From assembly GCA_902826155.1 (NCBI GenBank), contig CADEDU010000009.1, positions 35,649 through 65,632 on the forward strand: a stretch of DNA of 29,984 nucleotides, read 5' to 3'. Both the position numbers and the translations under genes were made by a program. Numbering within the stretch: position 1 is the stretch's first letter; each line of letters starts with the position of its first letter. Shown piece by piece: positions 8,004 to 15,975 of the stretch. Below the pieces are notes generated by a model. It was not told the origin of the DNA and made no database searches. It saw nothing but the letters and a program-made list of their open reading frames with translations. Origin of the DNA: an uncultured beta proteobacterium. Lineage in GTDB: Bacteria; Pseudomonadota; Gammaproteobacteria; Burkholderiales; SG8-39.

Positions 8004-9080
8004 TTATCTGCGACCAGCCGCGCGCAACAGCGGCGCCACCCGGTCGCGGATCAGTTCGAGCTGCTCGCGTTCATCGCTGATCGGGGTGATCAGGTACGCA
8101 TCGGGCGCGCGATCGACCGCCGACATCGTGTGCAGCATCTGCTCGACGATCTGGTCCGGCGTACCGATCGGATAGGTGTTCAATGCTTCTTCCCAGGTGC
8201 CGGTGAAGAACGTGCGCACCGCCTTAAGCGCGCGCGCCTGGGCATCGGGCTTGCCGTCGAGCACGTAGATCCAGTCGGAGTGCACCACGTCGATCTCGGC
8301 CGGATCGCGCCCCACGCTCGCCGCACCCTCCTGCACGATCTGCCACGCTTGACCCATTTGCGCCGGGTCGATGCGGCGTTTCGACGAAGCCGAGTAGGTG
8401 AGCGGTGCCCAGCCGTCGGCCAGCCGCCCCACGCGTTCGAGCGCGCGGCGGATCGGCGGCGGAAAGCCCGCGCTGAAATCGAGCGAGTGGCTGGGTGCGA
8501 ACGAGGCCATCCAGATCGGCGGGCCATCCGGTTGCGGCGAGGGCGGCGCGATTTGCACGTCGACCAGCTTCGACCACTTGCCCTCGAACGTCACCGCTTC
8601 GCCGCGCCACAGGCGGCGGATCAGCGGGATGGCTTCCTCGAAGCGGCTGCCGCGGTCGGCCATGTTCAAGCCGAGCGCTTCGAATTCCTTCGGGTTCCAG
8701 CCGACGCCTGCGCCCATGACGATGCGCCCCTTGGCGAGCGTATCCAGCGACGCGAACGTCTTAGCGATCTGGAGCGGCCGGCGGTACGGCACGATGTAGA
8801 CGAGCACGCCGACCTTCACCCGTGAAGTGCGCGCGGCGATCGCGGCCATGATCGTGGTGACCTCGATCATCGTCGCGGCGTACACGACCTTGTCGCCCAC
8901 CTGCGCCTGCGACAGCATGCGATCGCCGACGAACACGCCGTCGAAGCCCATGGCCTCGATCAGCTCGGCGTACTGCAGCATCGCCTCGACATCGTCGACG
9001 CCGAACGCGAACGATGGGCGGATGTTGATGGCGGGCGTCGCGGGTCGGTCGCTGCGGCCGGCGCGGGGGCGATCTTGCAT
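8004..9080 (-). CDS. LLM-class (luciferase-like) flavin-dependent oxidoreductase
   Basis: This is a TIM-barrel luciferase-like protein of about 358 residues. Family signs include [29 protein letters not shown] near the start in two short runs, the [13 protein letters not shown] strand, [40 protein letters not shown] segments and FEGKWSKL. Such enzymes use reduced FMN or F420 for oxygenation or hydride transfer; the cofactor is not decided here. The start is uncertain: ATG 9080 (MQDRPRAG) and ATG 9146 (MQDWRRNP) are in frame, both begin MQD within a repeated ATCTTGCAT, and neither has a clear Shine-Dalgarno. I prefer 9080 because the extra 22 residues are not family-like. A flavin reductase-like gene lies about 2.8 kb away but is not linked as an operon. 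Confidence 0.82.
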   Translation of the reverse strand: MQDRPRAGRSDRPATPAINIRPSFAFGVDDVEAMLQYAELIEAMGFDGVFVGDRMLSQAQVGDKVVYAATMIEVTTIMAAIAARTSRVKVGVLVYIVPYRRPLQIAKTFASLDTLAKGRIVMGAGVGWNPKEFEALGLNMADRGSRFEEAIPLIRRLWRGEAVTFEGKWSKLVDVQIAPPSPQPDGPPIWMASFAPSHSLDFSAGFPPPIRRALERVGRLADGWAPLTYSASSKRRIDPAQMGQAWQIVQEGAASVGRDPAEIDVVHSDWIYVLDGKPDAQARALKAVRTFFTGTWEEALNTYPIGTPDQIVEQMLHTMSAVDRAPDAYLITPISDEREQLELIRDRVAPLLRAAGRR

Positions 9081-9240
9081 GCGGAGGATGGTGGGGGTGG
9101 GAGGAACGAGGGGTGCAAGCGTCGGATTGCGCCGCCAATCTTGCATCGAACGGCTGTGTCGCGATGCCGCACGATCATGCGTCGACGCAAGCGGCGAGTC
9201 GGCTTACGCTGTGCGTCTTGCGACTCAACGAGGCATGGGA

Positions 9241-10317
9241 ATGAAGACGATTCTGACCGATCGCGGCACTTTCGAGGTGACGCCGGGCGAGGGCTTGTGG
9301 CTATCGGCCGACGAGGTCGAGCGTGTCAGCGGCTGGACGCTCAAGCCCGAAGGGATGTGTCAGGCCGACGAATGCGTGCCGCTGCCCGCCGATGCGATCC
9401 GCTCCGGGCGCGTTGACCTCGCAGCGTTCTGGGCCCGGCTCGACGCACCGATCGCGCGCAGCGATGCGGGCGACGCATGGGTGCTCGGCACGAGTGCGCA
9501 AGCCCGCAATCGCGCGTTGGCTGGCGAGTTGGCGCCCGATTTCACCTTGCCTGATCTCGACGGCACTCCGAAAACGCTGTCGAGTCTGCGCGGACGCAAG
9601 GTGTTCCTGTTCACCTGGGCGAGTTGGTGAGGCTGTCGCCTCGACCTGTCCGTGTGGCAGGCGCTCTACCAGGAATTGCAGGACAGCGGCTTCATGGTCG
9701 TGGCTGTCGCGCAGGATAGTCGCGGCGCCGAGCGCACGCGTTCGTGGATCGAACAGGCGAAGGCCACGTACTGGACGCTCATCGATGTCGATCATCGCGT
9801 CTCCGATCTCTACGGCATGGTGAACGTGCCGCAGGCGGTGTGGATCGATGAGCGCGGTCGCGTCGTGCGTCCTGCCGAAACGGCCGGCTCGACCGATCAT
9901 TTCCGGCGCATGGATCGCAAAACGTTTCAGTACGATCCGACCGAATTCGCCAACCGCAAGGCTGCGCACGACACCTACGTGAACGCGGTGCGCGGGTGGG
10001 TGAAGACCGGCGCGCACGCGCTCGAAGCCGATGCGGTGGTGCGCAAACAGCCGAGGATCTCGCCCGAGGTCGCCCGTGCGCAGGCGCTGTTCAAACTCGG
10101 GGTGTGGCTGCGTCGCAGTGGTCGCGCCGAGGAGGGCGATCGGCACCTGCGCGCGGCGATCGAGCTGCATCCGGACTCCTGGTGCCTGTATCGGCAGGCT
10201 GCCGACCTCGATGAGATCGGCAAGGCAGTCGGTCAGGCGTTCTGGCAACGCGTGGATGCATTGGGGAATCGTCCTTACTATCCCCCGCCTGATATTCCTG
10301 GTTTTCGACCTGCCTGA
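9241..10317 (+). CDS. ResA/TlpA-like thioredoxin-fold selenoprotein (UGA read as Sec at residue 130)
   Basis: Read straight through, the frame gives 358 codons with a single in-frame TGA at 9628-9630. The context is FTWASW-TGA-GCRLDL, exactly where the redox motif of a ResA/AhpC-type protein should carry its first Cys (WAxWCGCR). The frame before the TGA holds the start of the thioredoxin fold ([26 protein letters not shown]). The frame after it holds the rest ([26 protein letters not shown]) and a helical TPR-like C-terminus near 280-330. Coding character is unbroken across the stop, so selenocysteine is the best reading; a family of WAxxUGxxR selenoproteins is known to me. A hairpin of suitable size follows the TGA. 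It probably acts as a cytoplasmic peroxidase or reductase. The start at 9241 has CGAGG 7 bases upstream; ATG 9235 is the alternative. Confidence 0.8.
9628..9663 (+). promoter_or_regulatory. Candidate bacterial SECIS element: UGA Sec codon plus following hairpin
   Basis: Just after the TGA, CGCCT (9637-9641) pairs with AGGCG (9659-9663). The helix continues as G9643-C9658, C9645-G9657 and C9646-G9656, leaving A9644 bulged and an apical loop at 9647-9655 that contains GU at 9648-9649. The bulge falls at +17 and the loop GU at +21/+22 counting the T of TGA as +1. This is similar in layout to SelB-binding hairpins such as that of E. coli fdhF. Folding energy was not computed. Confidence 0.55.
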
Positions 10318-10603
10318 CGCGCAGCTGCGGCGAAAGCGCCCCGCTGTGGCACGTTGTGCCAGCGCAATCGACCGCTCGGCAGGCCACGCTTGCCGCAGCG
10401 ATCGGGCTGCCTAGACTGCTCGCAGCACTCATTGAGACCGCGATGCGGACGCGGCGATGAGCCCTCCCGGGTTCTGCCCCCGTGCGACCGTGCGCGTTGC
10501 TCCTGCGCTGCGCTGAAGATGAAAACAACAAGCGCGCGTCGTGAGTGCCAAATACCAAGCGAACGCCAAGCCACAGAGAACAAGATCAAAAAGGAGATCT
10601 CGC

Positions 10604-11821
10604 ATGGCTGCAATCTGCTGCGCAGTATGGTCCAGGGCGCTCAGTTCGGTGCTCTGTCTGATTGCGTCACTGTGCTGCGTACAAGCAGCGCTGGCGCAAG
10701 TGGAACTGCCGGTCGGCATGGCTGATACCCAGGCCACGCTTCCTCCCAAGGCCGACGGTTACTACAACCTCGACAGCCACATCACGGTGTTCACGCATGA
10801 AGGCGCCGCGACCGCGGGCTACTTCTGGTCGCAGCAGTTCGCGTTCACCAATGGGGACGGCGGCTACATGGGTCTGCAGACCAACGGCAGGAACAACAAC
10901 AATGATCGACTACCGCGGTCGGCCGTCTTCAGCATGTTCGACAACCAGGCCAGCGTTGCGCGCGGCGTGGTCTCGGCTGACGACACCCGCTGCAAGAACT
11001 TCGTGACGTCAGGCGGAGACGGCACCTTCGTGTCGTGCATCGTTCCGTTCGATTGGAGTGAGGGCAAAGAGTACCGCTTGCGCATCTGGATGCACGGCGA
11101 TCCCACCGCCAGCACCAGGCGCTGGAGCGCGTGGGTCCAAGACACGGCTACCGGCGCCGAGACCCTCATCGGCTCGATCGACGTTCCCAAGGATTGGGGC
11201 TGGCTGAATACGTTCGCCAGTTCGTTCGTCGAGTACTTCGGCCCCGCGATCGCACGCTGCGCCGATATTCCCTACACCTTCGCTCGCTGGCGCAATATCA
11301 CCGCCAACAACGGCGATCCGATCAAGGCGCGTGCCCGACCAGGTGAATATCCGGGCTATCCGTCGGGCTACGAACGGTGCGTGGATTTCGCACGCGCCTC
11401 GACGATCGACGGCTCGATGTTTCTGGAGACCGGCTTCGGCAACACGCGGCGCGACGGTGTCGATCTCACCATCGGCCATTTCTACCGTTCCGGGCTGGCG
11501 CGAAACGCCGACGGTCCGGGATTCGCCTACTGGCGCAGCATCACCCGAGGCACGGGGCGAGGGGAACAGTGTGCGGCAGCGCTCAAGTACGTTGCGCAGG
11601 GTTTCATGACCAGCTCGGAGTTCCTGATGCACTGGCCGGATACCGCACAGCGCGTCGACCGCCTCTATCTCACATTGCTGCACCGTGATCCCGATGATTC
11701 CGGACGCAACTACTGGATCAATCGGGTCAACACGCTCGGCAACTGGGCGATGCGCGTCGTGGAGTTTCTCGCCGCGGAAGAAACGCAGGCCAGACAGGCG
11801 GCGATCTGCCGCTATCGCTGA
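10604..11821 (+). CDS. Secreted protein with N-terminal beta (DUF3472-like) and C-terminal DUF4214-like repeats
   Basis: This 405-residue protein starts with a long signal peptide (MAAICCAVWSRALSS, hydrophobic core, cleavage near ALA-QVELP). The following 170 residues are rich in aromatics, Gly and Asn (YFWSQQFAFTNGDGGYMGLQ) and look like a DUF3472-type beta-sandwich. The C-terminal third carries two units of DUF4214 type: FYRSGLARNADGPGFAYW and LYLTLLHRDPDDSGRNYW, the latter followed by a VVEFLAAEE end. DUF4214 occurs in S-layer and other surface proteins. Paired Cys residues suggest disulfides. ATG 10604 has an excellent AAAAAGGAG upstream; the upstream GTG frame start is rejected. The 286 bases before it (10318-10603) hold no gene I can support, only a short TGGCAC-GTT-GTGCCA palindrome at 10347. 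Function unknown. Confidence 0.75.
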   Translation: MAAICCAVWSRALSSVLCLIASLCCVQAALAQVELPVGMADTQATLPPKADGYYNLDSHITVFTHEGAATAGYFWSQQFAFTNGDGGYMGLQTNGRNNNNDRLPRSAVFSMFDNQASVARGVVSADDTRCKNFVTSGGDGTFVSCIVPFDWSEGKEYRLRIWMHGDPTASTRRWSAWVQDTATGAETLIGSIDVPKDWGWLNTFASSFVEYFGPAIARCADIPYTFARWRNITANNGDPIKARARPGEYPGYPSGYERCVDFARASTIDGSMFLETGFGNTRRDGVDLTIGHFYRSGLARNADGPGFAYWRSITRGTGRGEQCAAALKYVAQGFMTSSEFLMHWPDTAQRVDRLYLTLLHRDPDDSGRNYWINRVNTLGNWAMRVVEFLAAEETQARQAAICRYR

Positions 11822-11890
11822 GCGAAGCTCGGGTAAGCTCCCCGCCGTTCGGCCGCACGGTGGCGGCCGCGATTCGTGGAAAGGGGAGTC

Positions 11891-12565
11891 ATGTACTACG
11901 AACCCGGCAAGACGCCGCACGGCCTGCCGTTCGACCCGTTCAAATCGTGTGTGGTGCCGCGCCCGATCGGTTGGATCTCCACCTCGGGCGCCAACGGCAT
12001 CGACAACCTCGCGCCGTTCAGCCAGTTCCAGAACGCCACGTTCGATCCGCCGATCATCCTGTTCTGCGCGAACGAGGGGGCGCCCGGCCGCGCGAAGGAC
12101 ACGGTGGCCAACGTCGAGCGCACGCGCAATTTCGTCTGGAACATGGCCACCTACGATCTGCGCGAGCAGGTGAATCTTTCCTCCGGTGACTATCCGCCCG
12201 AGGTCGATGAGTTCCAGGTGGCTGGACTCACCAAGGCACCGTCGCGATTGGTCAGCGCGCCACGCGTGGCCGAATCGCCAGTGCACTTCGAGTGCGAGTA
12301 TCTGCACACCGTGCATCTGCCCGGCCGCGATCCGATGGGATCGGTCGACGTCGTGTTCGGTCGCGTCGTGGCGGTGCACATTGCCGATTCGGCGCTGGTG
12401 AACGGCCGTATCGACATCACGACACTACGGCCGATCGCGCGGATGGGTTATCTCGACTACTGCGTGGTCGACAAGGTGTTCACCATGCCGCCGCCGGGCA
12501 GCGCCGCCAACGCCGCCGGCATGGAAGGATCGACCGAGAAGATCAAGGCGGCGCTGGCGAAGTAG
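11891..12565 (+). CDS. Flavin reductase-like FMN-binding split-barrel protein
   Basis: This 224-residue protein opens MYYEPGKTPHGLPFDPFKS and then shows VVPRPIGWIST and DNLAPFSQF, the FMN-binding signature of the flavin reductase-like split barrel. Members either supply reduced flavin to two-component monooxygenases or serve as FMN oxidoreductases with their own substrates; this longer type without a C-terminal extension is common in catabolic clusters. ATG 11891 is preceded by AAAGGGGAG at 11880-11888; a GC hairpin (11851-11868) lies just upstream and may separate it from the DUF4214 gene. Its stop is only 3 bases from the converging stop of the MetE-like gene. The partner oxygenase is not known; the LLM oxidoreductase at 8004 is one candidate by proximity only. 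Confidence 0.85.
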   Translation: MYYEPGKTPHGLPFDPFKSCVVPRPIGWISTSGANGIDNLAPFSQFQNATFDPPIILFCANEGAPGRAKDTVANVERTRNFVWNMATYDLREQVNLSSGDYPPEVDEFQVAGLTKAPSRLVSAPRVAESPVHFECEYLHTVHLPGRDPMGSVDVVFGRVVAVHIADSALVNGRIDITTLRPIARMGYLDYCVVDKVFTMPPPGSAANAAGMEGSTEKIKAALAK

Positions 12566-12568
12566 CCG

Positions 12569-13867
12569 CTAGCGCTTTGCGCGTTTTTTTGCCGCGGACT
12601 TCTTCGCTGTCTTTGCGCTGGACTTGCCCGCCGGCTTCGCGCGCGATTTGCCGGCAGCCTTGGCAGCGGGCTTCGTCGCTGACTTCGCCGCTTTCTTCAC
12701 GCTCCTGCCGGTGCTTGGTTTCCACAGCACCTTGCTTGCGATGCGCGCGCCGGCCGCCATCGACTTGAATTTCTCCCACACGACGGTCGGGTGGACCTCC
12801 GGTTTGTAGTTCGCCTGCGAGGCGAAGCCGCAGTCGCCGCCGGCCATGACGTTGTCGCGCCCGCCCAGCCTGGCGAAGCGGATCAGCCATTCGGCGATCA
12901 GCTCCGGATGCTCCACGATGTTGCTCGCGTGCAGGATCATGCCGGGGATGATCTTCTTGCCCGGCGCGAGTTTGAACTTCTCCCAGATGTGGTACTCGTG
13001 CTCGTGGCGCACGTTGGCGTGCTCGAAGCTGTAGGCGCCGGCGTTGATCTTCAGCATGTACTTCGCCACCTGGCCCATGGGCGCTTCATTGAGACGCGGC
13101 CCTTCGTTGATGCCGTAGCAGGTGTGGAATCGGATCTTCTCGGCGGGCAGCCCCTTGATCGTCTCGTTGATGGCGTCCACGTACATCCAGGCGGTGCGGT
13201 CCTGTTGTTTCGCATCGAGGGACGGGTCGACCAGGATGTCGCACAGGAACGGATCATCGACCTGCAGCATGAAGCCCGCATCGATGATCGCCTTGTACTC
13301 GGTGCGCATCGCCTGTCCGACGGCGTGAAAGTACTCCTCCTGGGTCTTGTAGTACTCGTTCAGCCCGACGCCACTTGGCGCCACCGCGGGGATGAAGGCG
13401 TCTTTGACGCCGGCAGCCGTGAGCGCGGCTTTCAGGTTGGCGATGTCGTGCTGGAGCGGCGCCAGGTCGCGATACTTGACCGGGCCGGTGCACACCAGCG
13501 GCACGAACGGCATCACCATGCCGCCCAGCATCGCCTCCTTGAAGTACTGCGCGTAGTACTCCGGAAATTGCGCCACCTCGGCGGCGAACAGATTGAGCTT
13601 GCGATCGGCCTTCGGCTCGAATCCGTCGAGCCGCTCGCGCACGTAGGTGAAAAAGCCGGGCTTGGACTGCTCGCCGTCGCTCACGACATCGATCCCGCAC
13701 TCGGCCTGCTGCTTGACGCTTTCGCGCACGGCTCGGGCGACCCGCGCGTCGTACGCGGCGGCGTCGTAGGCTTGGCCTGAGAGCTTCGCTCGCATCATGT
13801 CGAGCAGATCTTGCGGCCGGGCCAGGCTGCCCACGTGCGTGGTGAGAATTCTTCCGGCGGATGCCAT
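12569..13867 (-). CDS. MetE-like cobalamin-independent methyltransferase-fold protein with Lys/Ala-rich tail
   Basis: This 432-residue protein corresponds to the C-terminal catalytic half of MetE. It opens with TTHVGSLARPQDL and has GIDVVSDGEQSKPGF, and the zinc ligands expected for thiol activation are visible as His248 and Cys250 in FHTCYG, Glu282 in SFEHAN and Cys346 in GGDCGF. Stand-alone members without the MetE N-terminal domain include epoxyalkane:CoM transferase relatives and uncharacterised catabolic enzymes, so methionine synthesis should not be assumed. Residues 389-432 form a striking Lys/Ala/Ser/Pro tail like histone H1 or HU tails, not part of the fold. ATG 13867 has AAGGAG about 10 bases upstream; the frame to 13924 is less likely. 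It faces away from the FAD monooxygenase, with an 80-base shared promoter region. Confidence 0.82.
   Translation of the reverse strand: MASAGRILTTHVGSLARPQDLLDMMRAKLSGQAYDAAAYDARVARAVRESVKQQAECGIDVVSDGEQSKPGFFTYVRERLDGFEPKADRKLNLFAAEVAQFPEYYAQYFKEAMLGGMVMPFVPLVCTGPVKYRDLAPLQHDIANLKAALTAAGVKDAFIPAVAPSGVGLNEYYKTQEEYFHAVGQAMRTEYKAIIDAGFMLQVDDPFLCDILVDPSLDAKQQDRTAWMYVDAINETIKGLPAEKIRFHTCYGINEGPRLNEAPMGQVAKYMLKINAGAYSFEHANVRHEHEYHIWEKFKLAPGKKIIPGMILHASNIVEHPELIAEWLIRFARLGGRDNVMAGGDCGFASQANYKPEVHPTVVWEKFKSMAAGARIASKVLWKPSTGRSVKKAAKSATKPAAKAAGKSRAKPAGKSSAKTAKKSAAKKRAKR
12572..12590 (+). terminator. Short hairpin with T-run after the flavin reductase-like gene
   Basis: GCGC-TTT-GCGC at 12572-12582 is followed by G and seven Ts at 12584-12590, 7 bases after the stop at 12565. 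The stem is only 4 bp, and the sequence also encodes the Arg/Lys-rich end of the converging gene, where T-runs are expected from Lys codons. It is therefore only a weak terminator candidate. Confidence 0.3.
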
Positions 13868-13947
13868 GGGGAGGTGCTCCTTTGTTGGTGGACTTCGGTT
13901 CGTGCGCGATATTGACGCTTTCACTGCCCTCGCGCTAGCGTCGGCGC

Positions 13948-15807
13948 ATGCACGATGTTCCTGTCCTCATTGTTGGTGGCGGCGGCTGTGGGCTCTCGCT
14001 CGCTATTTTCCTGCACGATCTGGGCGTGCGCTCGCTGCTGGTGGAGCGCAATCCGGGCACGACCGATCTGCCGCGCGCGCACATCCTCAATCAGCGCACG
14101 ATGGAGATCTTCAGCCAGCACGGGTTGGCCGAGCAGGTGTACGCCGAAGGCTCCAGCCTCGAGCACATGGGGCGGATCTCGTTCCGTACATCGCTCGGTG
14201 GTGACGGCCCGTTCGACCGGCGCAAGATCGGTGATCTCGATGGCTACGGGGGTGGGGCGCTCGGGCCGCGCTACGCCGCCGATTGCGCGTATCGCGCCAC
14301 CAATCTGCCGCAGATCCAGCTCGAACCGCTGCTGCGTCGCGTGCTCGATGCGCGCGCGCCCGGGACCGCTCGCTTTCATCATGAACTGGTGGGCTTCGAG
14401 CAGGACGCAGATGGCGTGACCGCGCGCATCGTCGACCGCACGAGCGGCGAGCACTACACGGTGCGGGCGGGGTATCTGATCGCGGCCGACGGCGGCAAGA
14501 CGGTCGGGCGCATGCTCGATGTCCCGTTCGAGGGGCCGCGCCGCTTGCGCCGTATGGTCAACGCTTTCTTCTCGGCGGATCTGTCGCGCTGGGTCGATGA
14601 CGACACGGTGCTGCTGTTCTATTTCATCACGCCCGATGCGTTGGGCGCCTGGGGCGGCGGCGGGTTGCTCAAGGCCGGGCCGACGCGCTGGGATCGTCAC
14701 TCCGAATCGTGGGTGTTCATGCGTGAGGTGCAGCCCGACGACCCGGACGTGATCGACGAGGCGAATGCGGCGCAACGCATCCGCGAGATCCTGCGCGTGC
14801 CGGACCTGCCGCTGCAGATCCACAAGATCGGCCGCTGGGAAGTCGAAGGCGTCGCGGCGCGCCAGTACCGCTTCGGACGCGTGTTTCTCGCCGGCGACGC
14901 CGCCCACCGCCATCCGCCGGTGAGCGCGCTCGGGTTGAACACCGCGTTCGGCGATTCGCACAACCTCGCCTGGAAACTCGCGCTCGTGCTGCGCGGCGCA
15001 GCCGGGGAGGGGCTGCTTGATTCCTACGACAGCGAACGCCGACCGGTCGGTGCGCGCGTGGCCGAGTGGGCGCTCAATGGCTTTCGCGTGCGCGGCCTGA
15101 TCGACGCGGCGATCGGCATCGAACCCGGCCGTCGTGATGCAACACGTGCCGCGTTCGAAGCGTTGTTCGCGCCGACGCCGGGTGGTGCGACGCGCCGCGC
15201 GATCCTCGATGAGGTCATGCGGATCCAGCGCATCGGCCCGCAGGCGCACGACATGGAAATCGGCTACGAGTACGGCGCTGGTGCGCTCGTGCCCGATGGC
15301 ACGCCGGCGCCGGAGCGCGATCCGATGGCGAGCGTCTATCAACCCAACACCCGGCCCGGCGCGCGCTTGCCGCATGCCTGGCTGGAGCGCGCAGGTAGGC
15401 GCGTGTCGACGCACGATCTGATCGGAGTGGGGCGCTTCGCGCTGTTCGTGGGCGCGCAGGCCGAGCGCTGGCATGCGGCAGCAATCGAGGTCGCTGCCGC
15501 CAGTGCGGTGCCGATCGACGTTGTGGTGATCAACGTCGGGGTGATCAACGTCGGGGTGATCAACGGCGGGGCGATCAACGGCGGGGCGATCAACGGCGGG
15601 GCGATCGGCGCGAGCGAGTCCGGAGCCGATGTCTGGCGCGATGTCGATGGCACCTGGGCGGCCCAGGCCGGCGTGGCCGGTGATGGCGCAGTCCTCGTGC
15701 GACCCGACGGACACATTGGCTGGCGCGCAGCTCGCGCGAGCGAAAACCCAGCGGCTGCATTGCGCGAGGCGATCAGCGAAGTGCTTGGGTCGTCCCCAAT
15801 CAATTGA
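13948..15807 (+). CDS. FAD-dependent aromatic hydroxylase (phenol hydroxylase / TfdB-type monooxygenase)
   Basis: This 619-residue flavoprotein monooxygenase of the PHBH class begins PVLIVGGGGCGLSLA, the GxGxxG dinucleotide-binding motif at residues 8-16. It has the LAGDAAHRHPP motif that contacts FAD ribityl phosphate (Gly316-Asp317) and SALGLNTAFGDSHNLAWKLA after it. The C-terminal thioredoxin-like domain typical of phenol hydroxylases is recognisable but contains an unusual run of pentapeptide repeats at residues 527-551. Such enzymes use NAD(P)H and O2 to hydroxylate phenolic rings; the substrate is not decided. It is divergent from the MetE-like gene and is followed after 168 bases by a TRAP transporter that could import its substrate. 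Confidence 0.88.
   Translation: MHDVPVLIVGGGGCGLSLAIFLHDLGVRSLLVERNPGTTDLPRAHILNQRTMEIFSQHGLAEQVYAEGSSLEHMGRISFRTSLGGDGPFDRRKIGDLDGYGGGALGPRYAADCAYRATNLPQIQLEPLLRRVLDARAPGTARFHHELVGFEQDADGVTARIVDRTSGEHYTVRAGYLIAADGGKTVGRMLDVPFEGPRRLRRMVNAFFSADLSRWVDDDTVLLFYFITPDALGAWGGGGLLKAGPTRWDRHSESWVFMREVQPDDPDVIDEANAAQRIREILRVPDLPLQIHKIGRWEVEGVAARQYRFGRVFLAGDAAHRHPPVSALGLNTAFGDSHNLAWKLALVLRGAAGEGLLDSYDSERRPVGARVAEWALNGFRVRGLIDAAIGIEPGRRDATRAAFEALFAPTPGGATRRAILDEVMRIQRIGPQAHDMEIGYEYGAGALVPDGTPAPERDPMASVYQPNTRPGARLPHAWLERAGRRVSTHDLIGVGRFALFVGAQAERWHAAAIEVAAASAVPIDVVVINVGVINVGVINGGAINGGAINGGAIGASESGADVWRDVDGTWAAQAGVAGDGAVLVRPDGHIGWRAARASENPAAALREAISEVLGSSPIN
15526..15600 (+). repeat. 15-bp tandem repeat (five units) inside the FAD hydroxylase gene
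   Basis: Five adjacent 15-base units run GTGATCAACGTCGGG, the same again, GTGATCAACGGCGGG, then GCGATCAACGGCGGG twice, with a partial sixth (GCGATC) at 15601. Because 15 is a multiple of three the frame is kept, and the units encode VINVG, VINVG, VINGG, AINGG and AINGG. The point changes are graded along the array, as expected from stepwise duplication by slippage. Confidence 0.95.
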
Positions 15808-15975
15808 TGCGGCACTGACAGCTGACGCGCTGACAAGCTGCTCAGCGTACCGGTTGGCGTGGCTTGGGATTGCGCCCGGTTGATGCAGGCTGCTATACCT
15901 TCGCCACGGGTCGGTACGCGGGTTGGTACACCATTGCGCACTCGCAGCCGGGCCCGCATCCATTGGAGGAGATCC

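Noticed and set aside
9241..9630. Two separate genes, or a pseudogene broken by a nonsense mutation, at 9241-9630 and 9652-10317
   Set aside because: The stop lies exactly at the redox Cys, codon use and family similarity continue directly across it, and a hairpin follows, so recoding to selenocysteine explains the data better.
10347..10361. TGGCAC-GTT-GTGCCA as a sigma-54 promoter
   Set aside because: The TGGCAC half fits, but the -12 GC falls at the wrong spacing and no TTGC element follows. It is only a short palindrome.
11851..11868. GGCCGC-ACGGTG-GCGGCC hairpin as an intrinsic terminator after the DUF4214 gene
   Set aside because: There is only a 6-bp stem and no T-run. It is mentioned as a possible separator but not listed as a terminator.
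11009..12379. 456-residue minus-strand frame across the DUF4214 and flavin reductase-like genes
   Set aside because: It spans two real genes and their intergenic gap in antisense, with no domain and no Shine-Dalgarno.
13921..15963. 680-residue open frame on the minus strand opposite the FAD hydroxylase
   Set aside because: It is a mirror of the strongly supported plus-strand gene in high-GC DNA. It is rich in Arg, His and Ala and has no recognisable domain.
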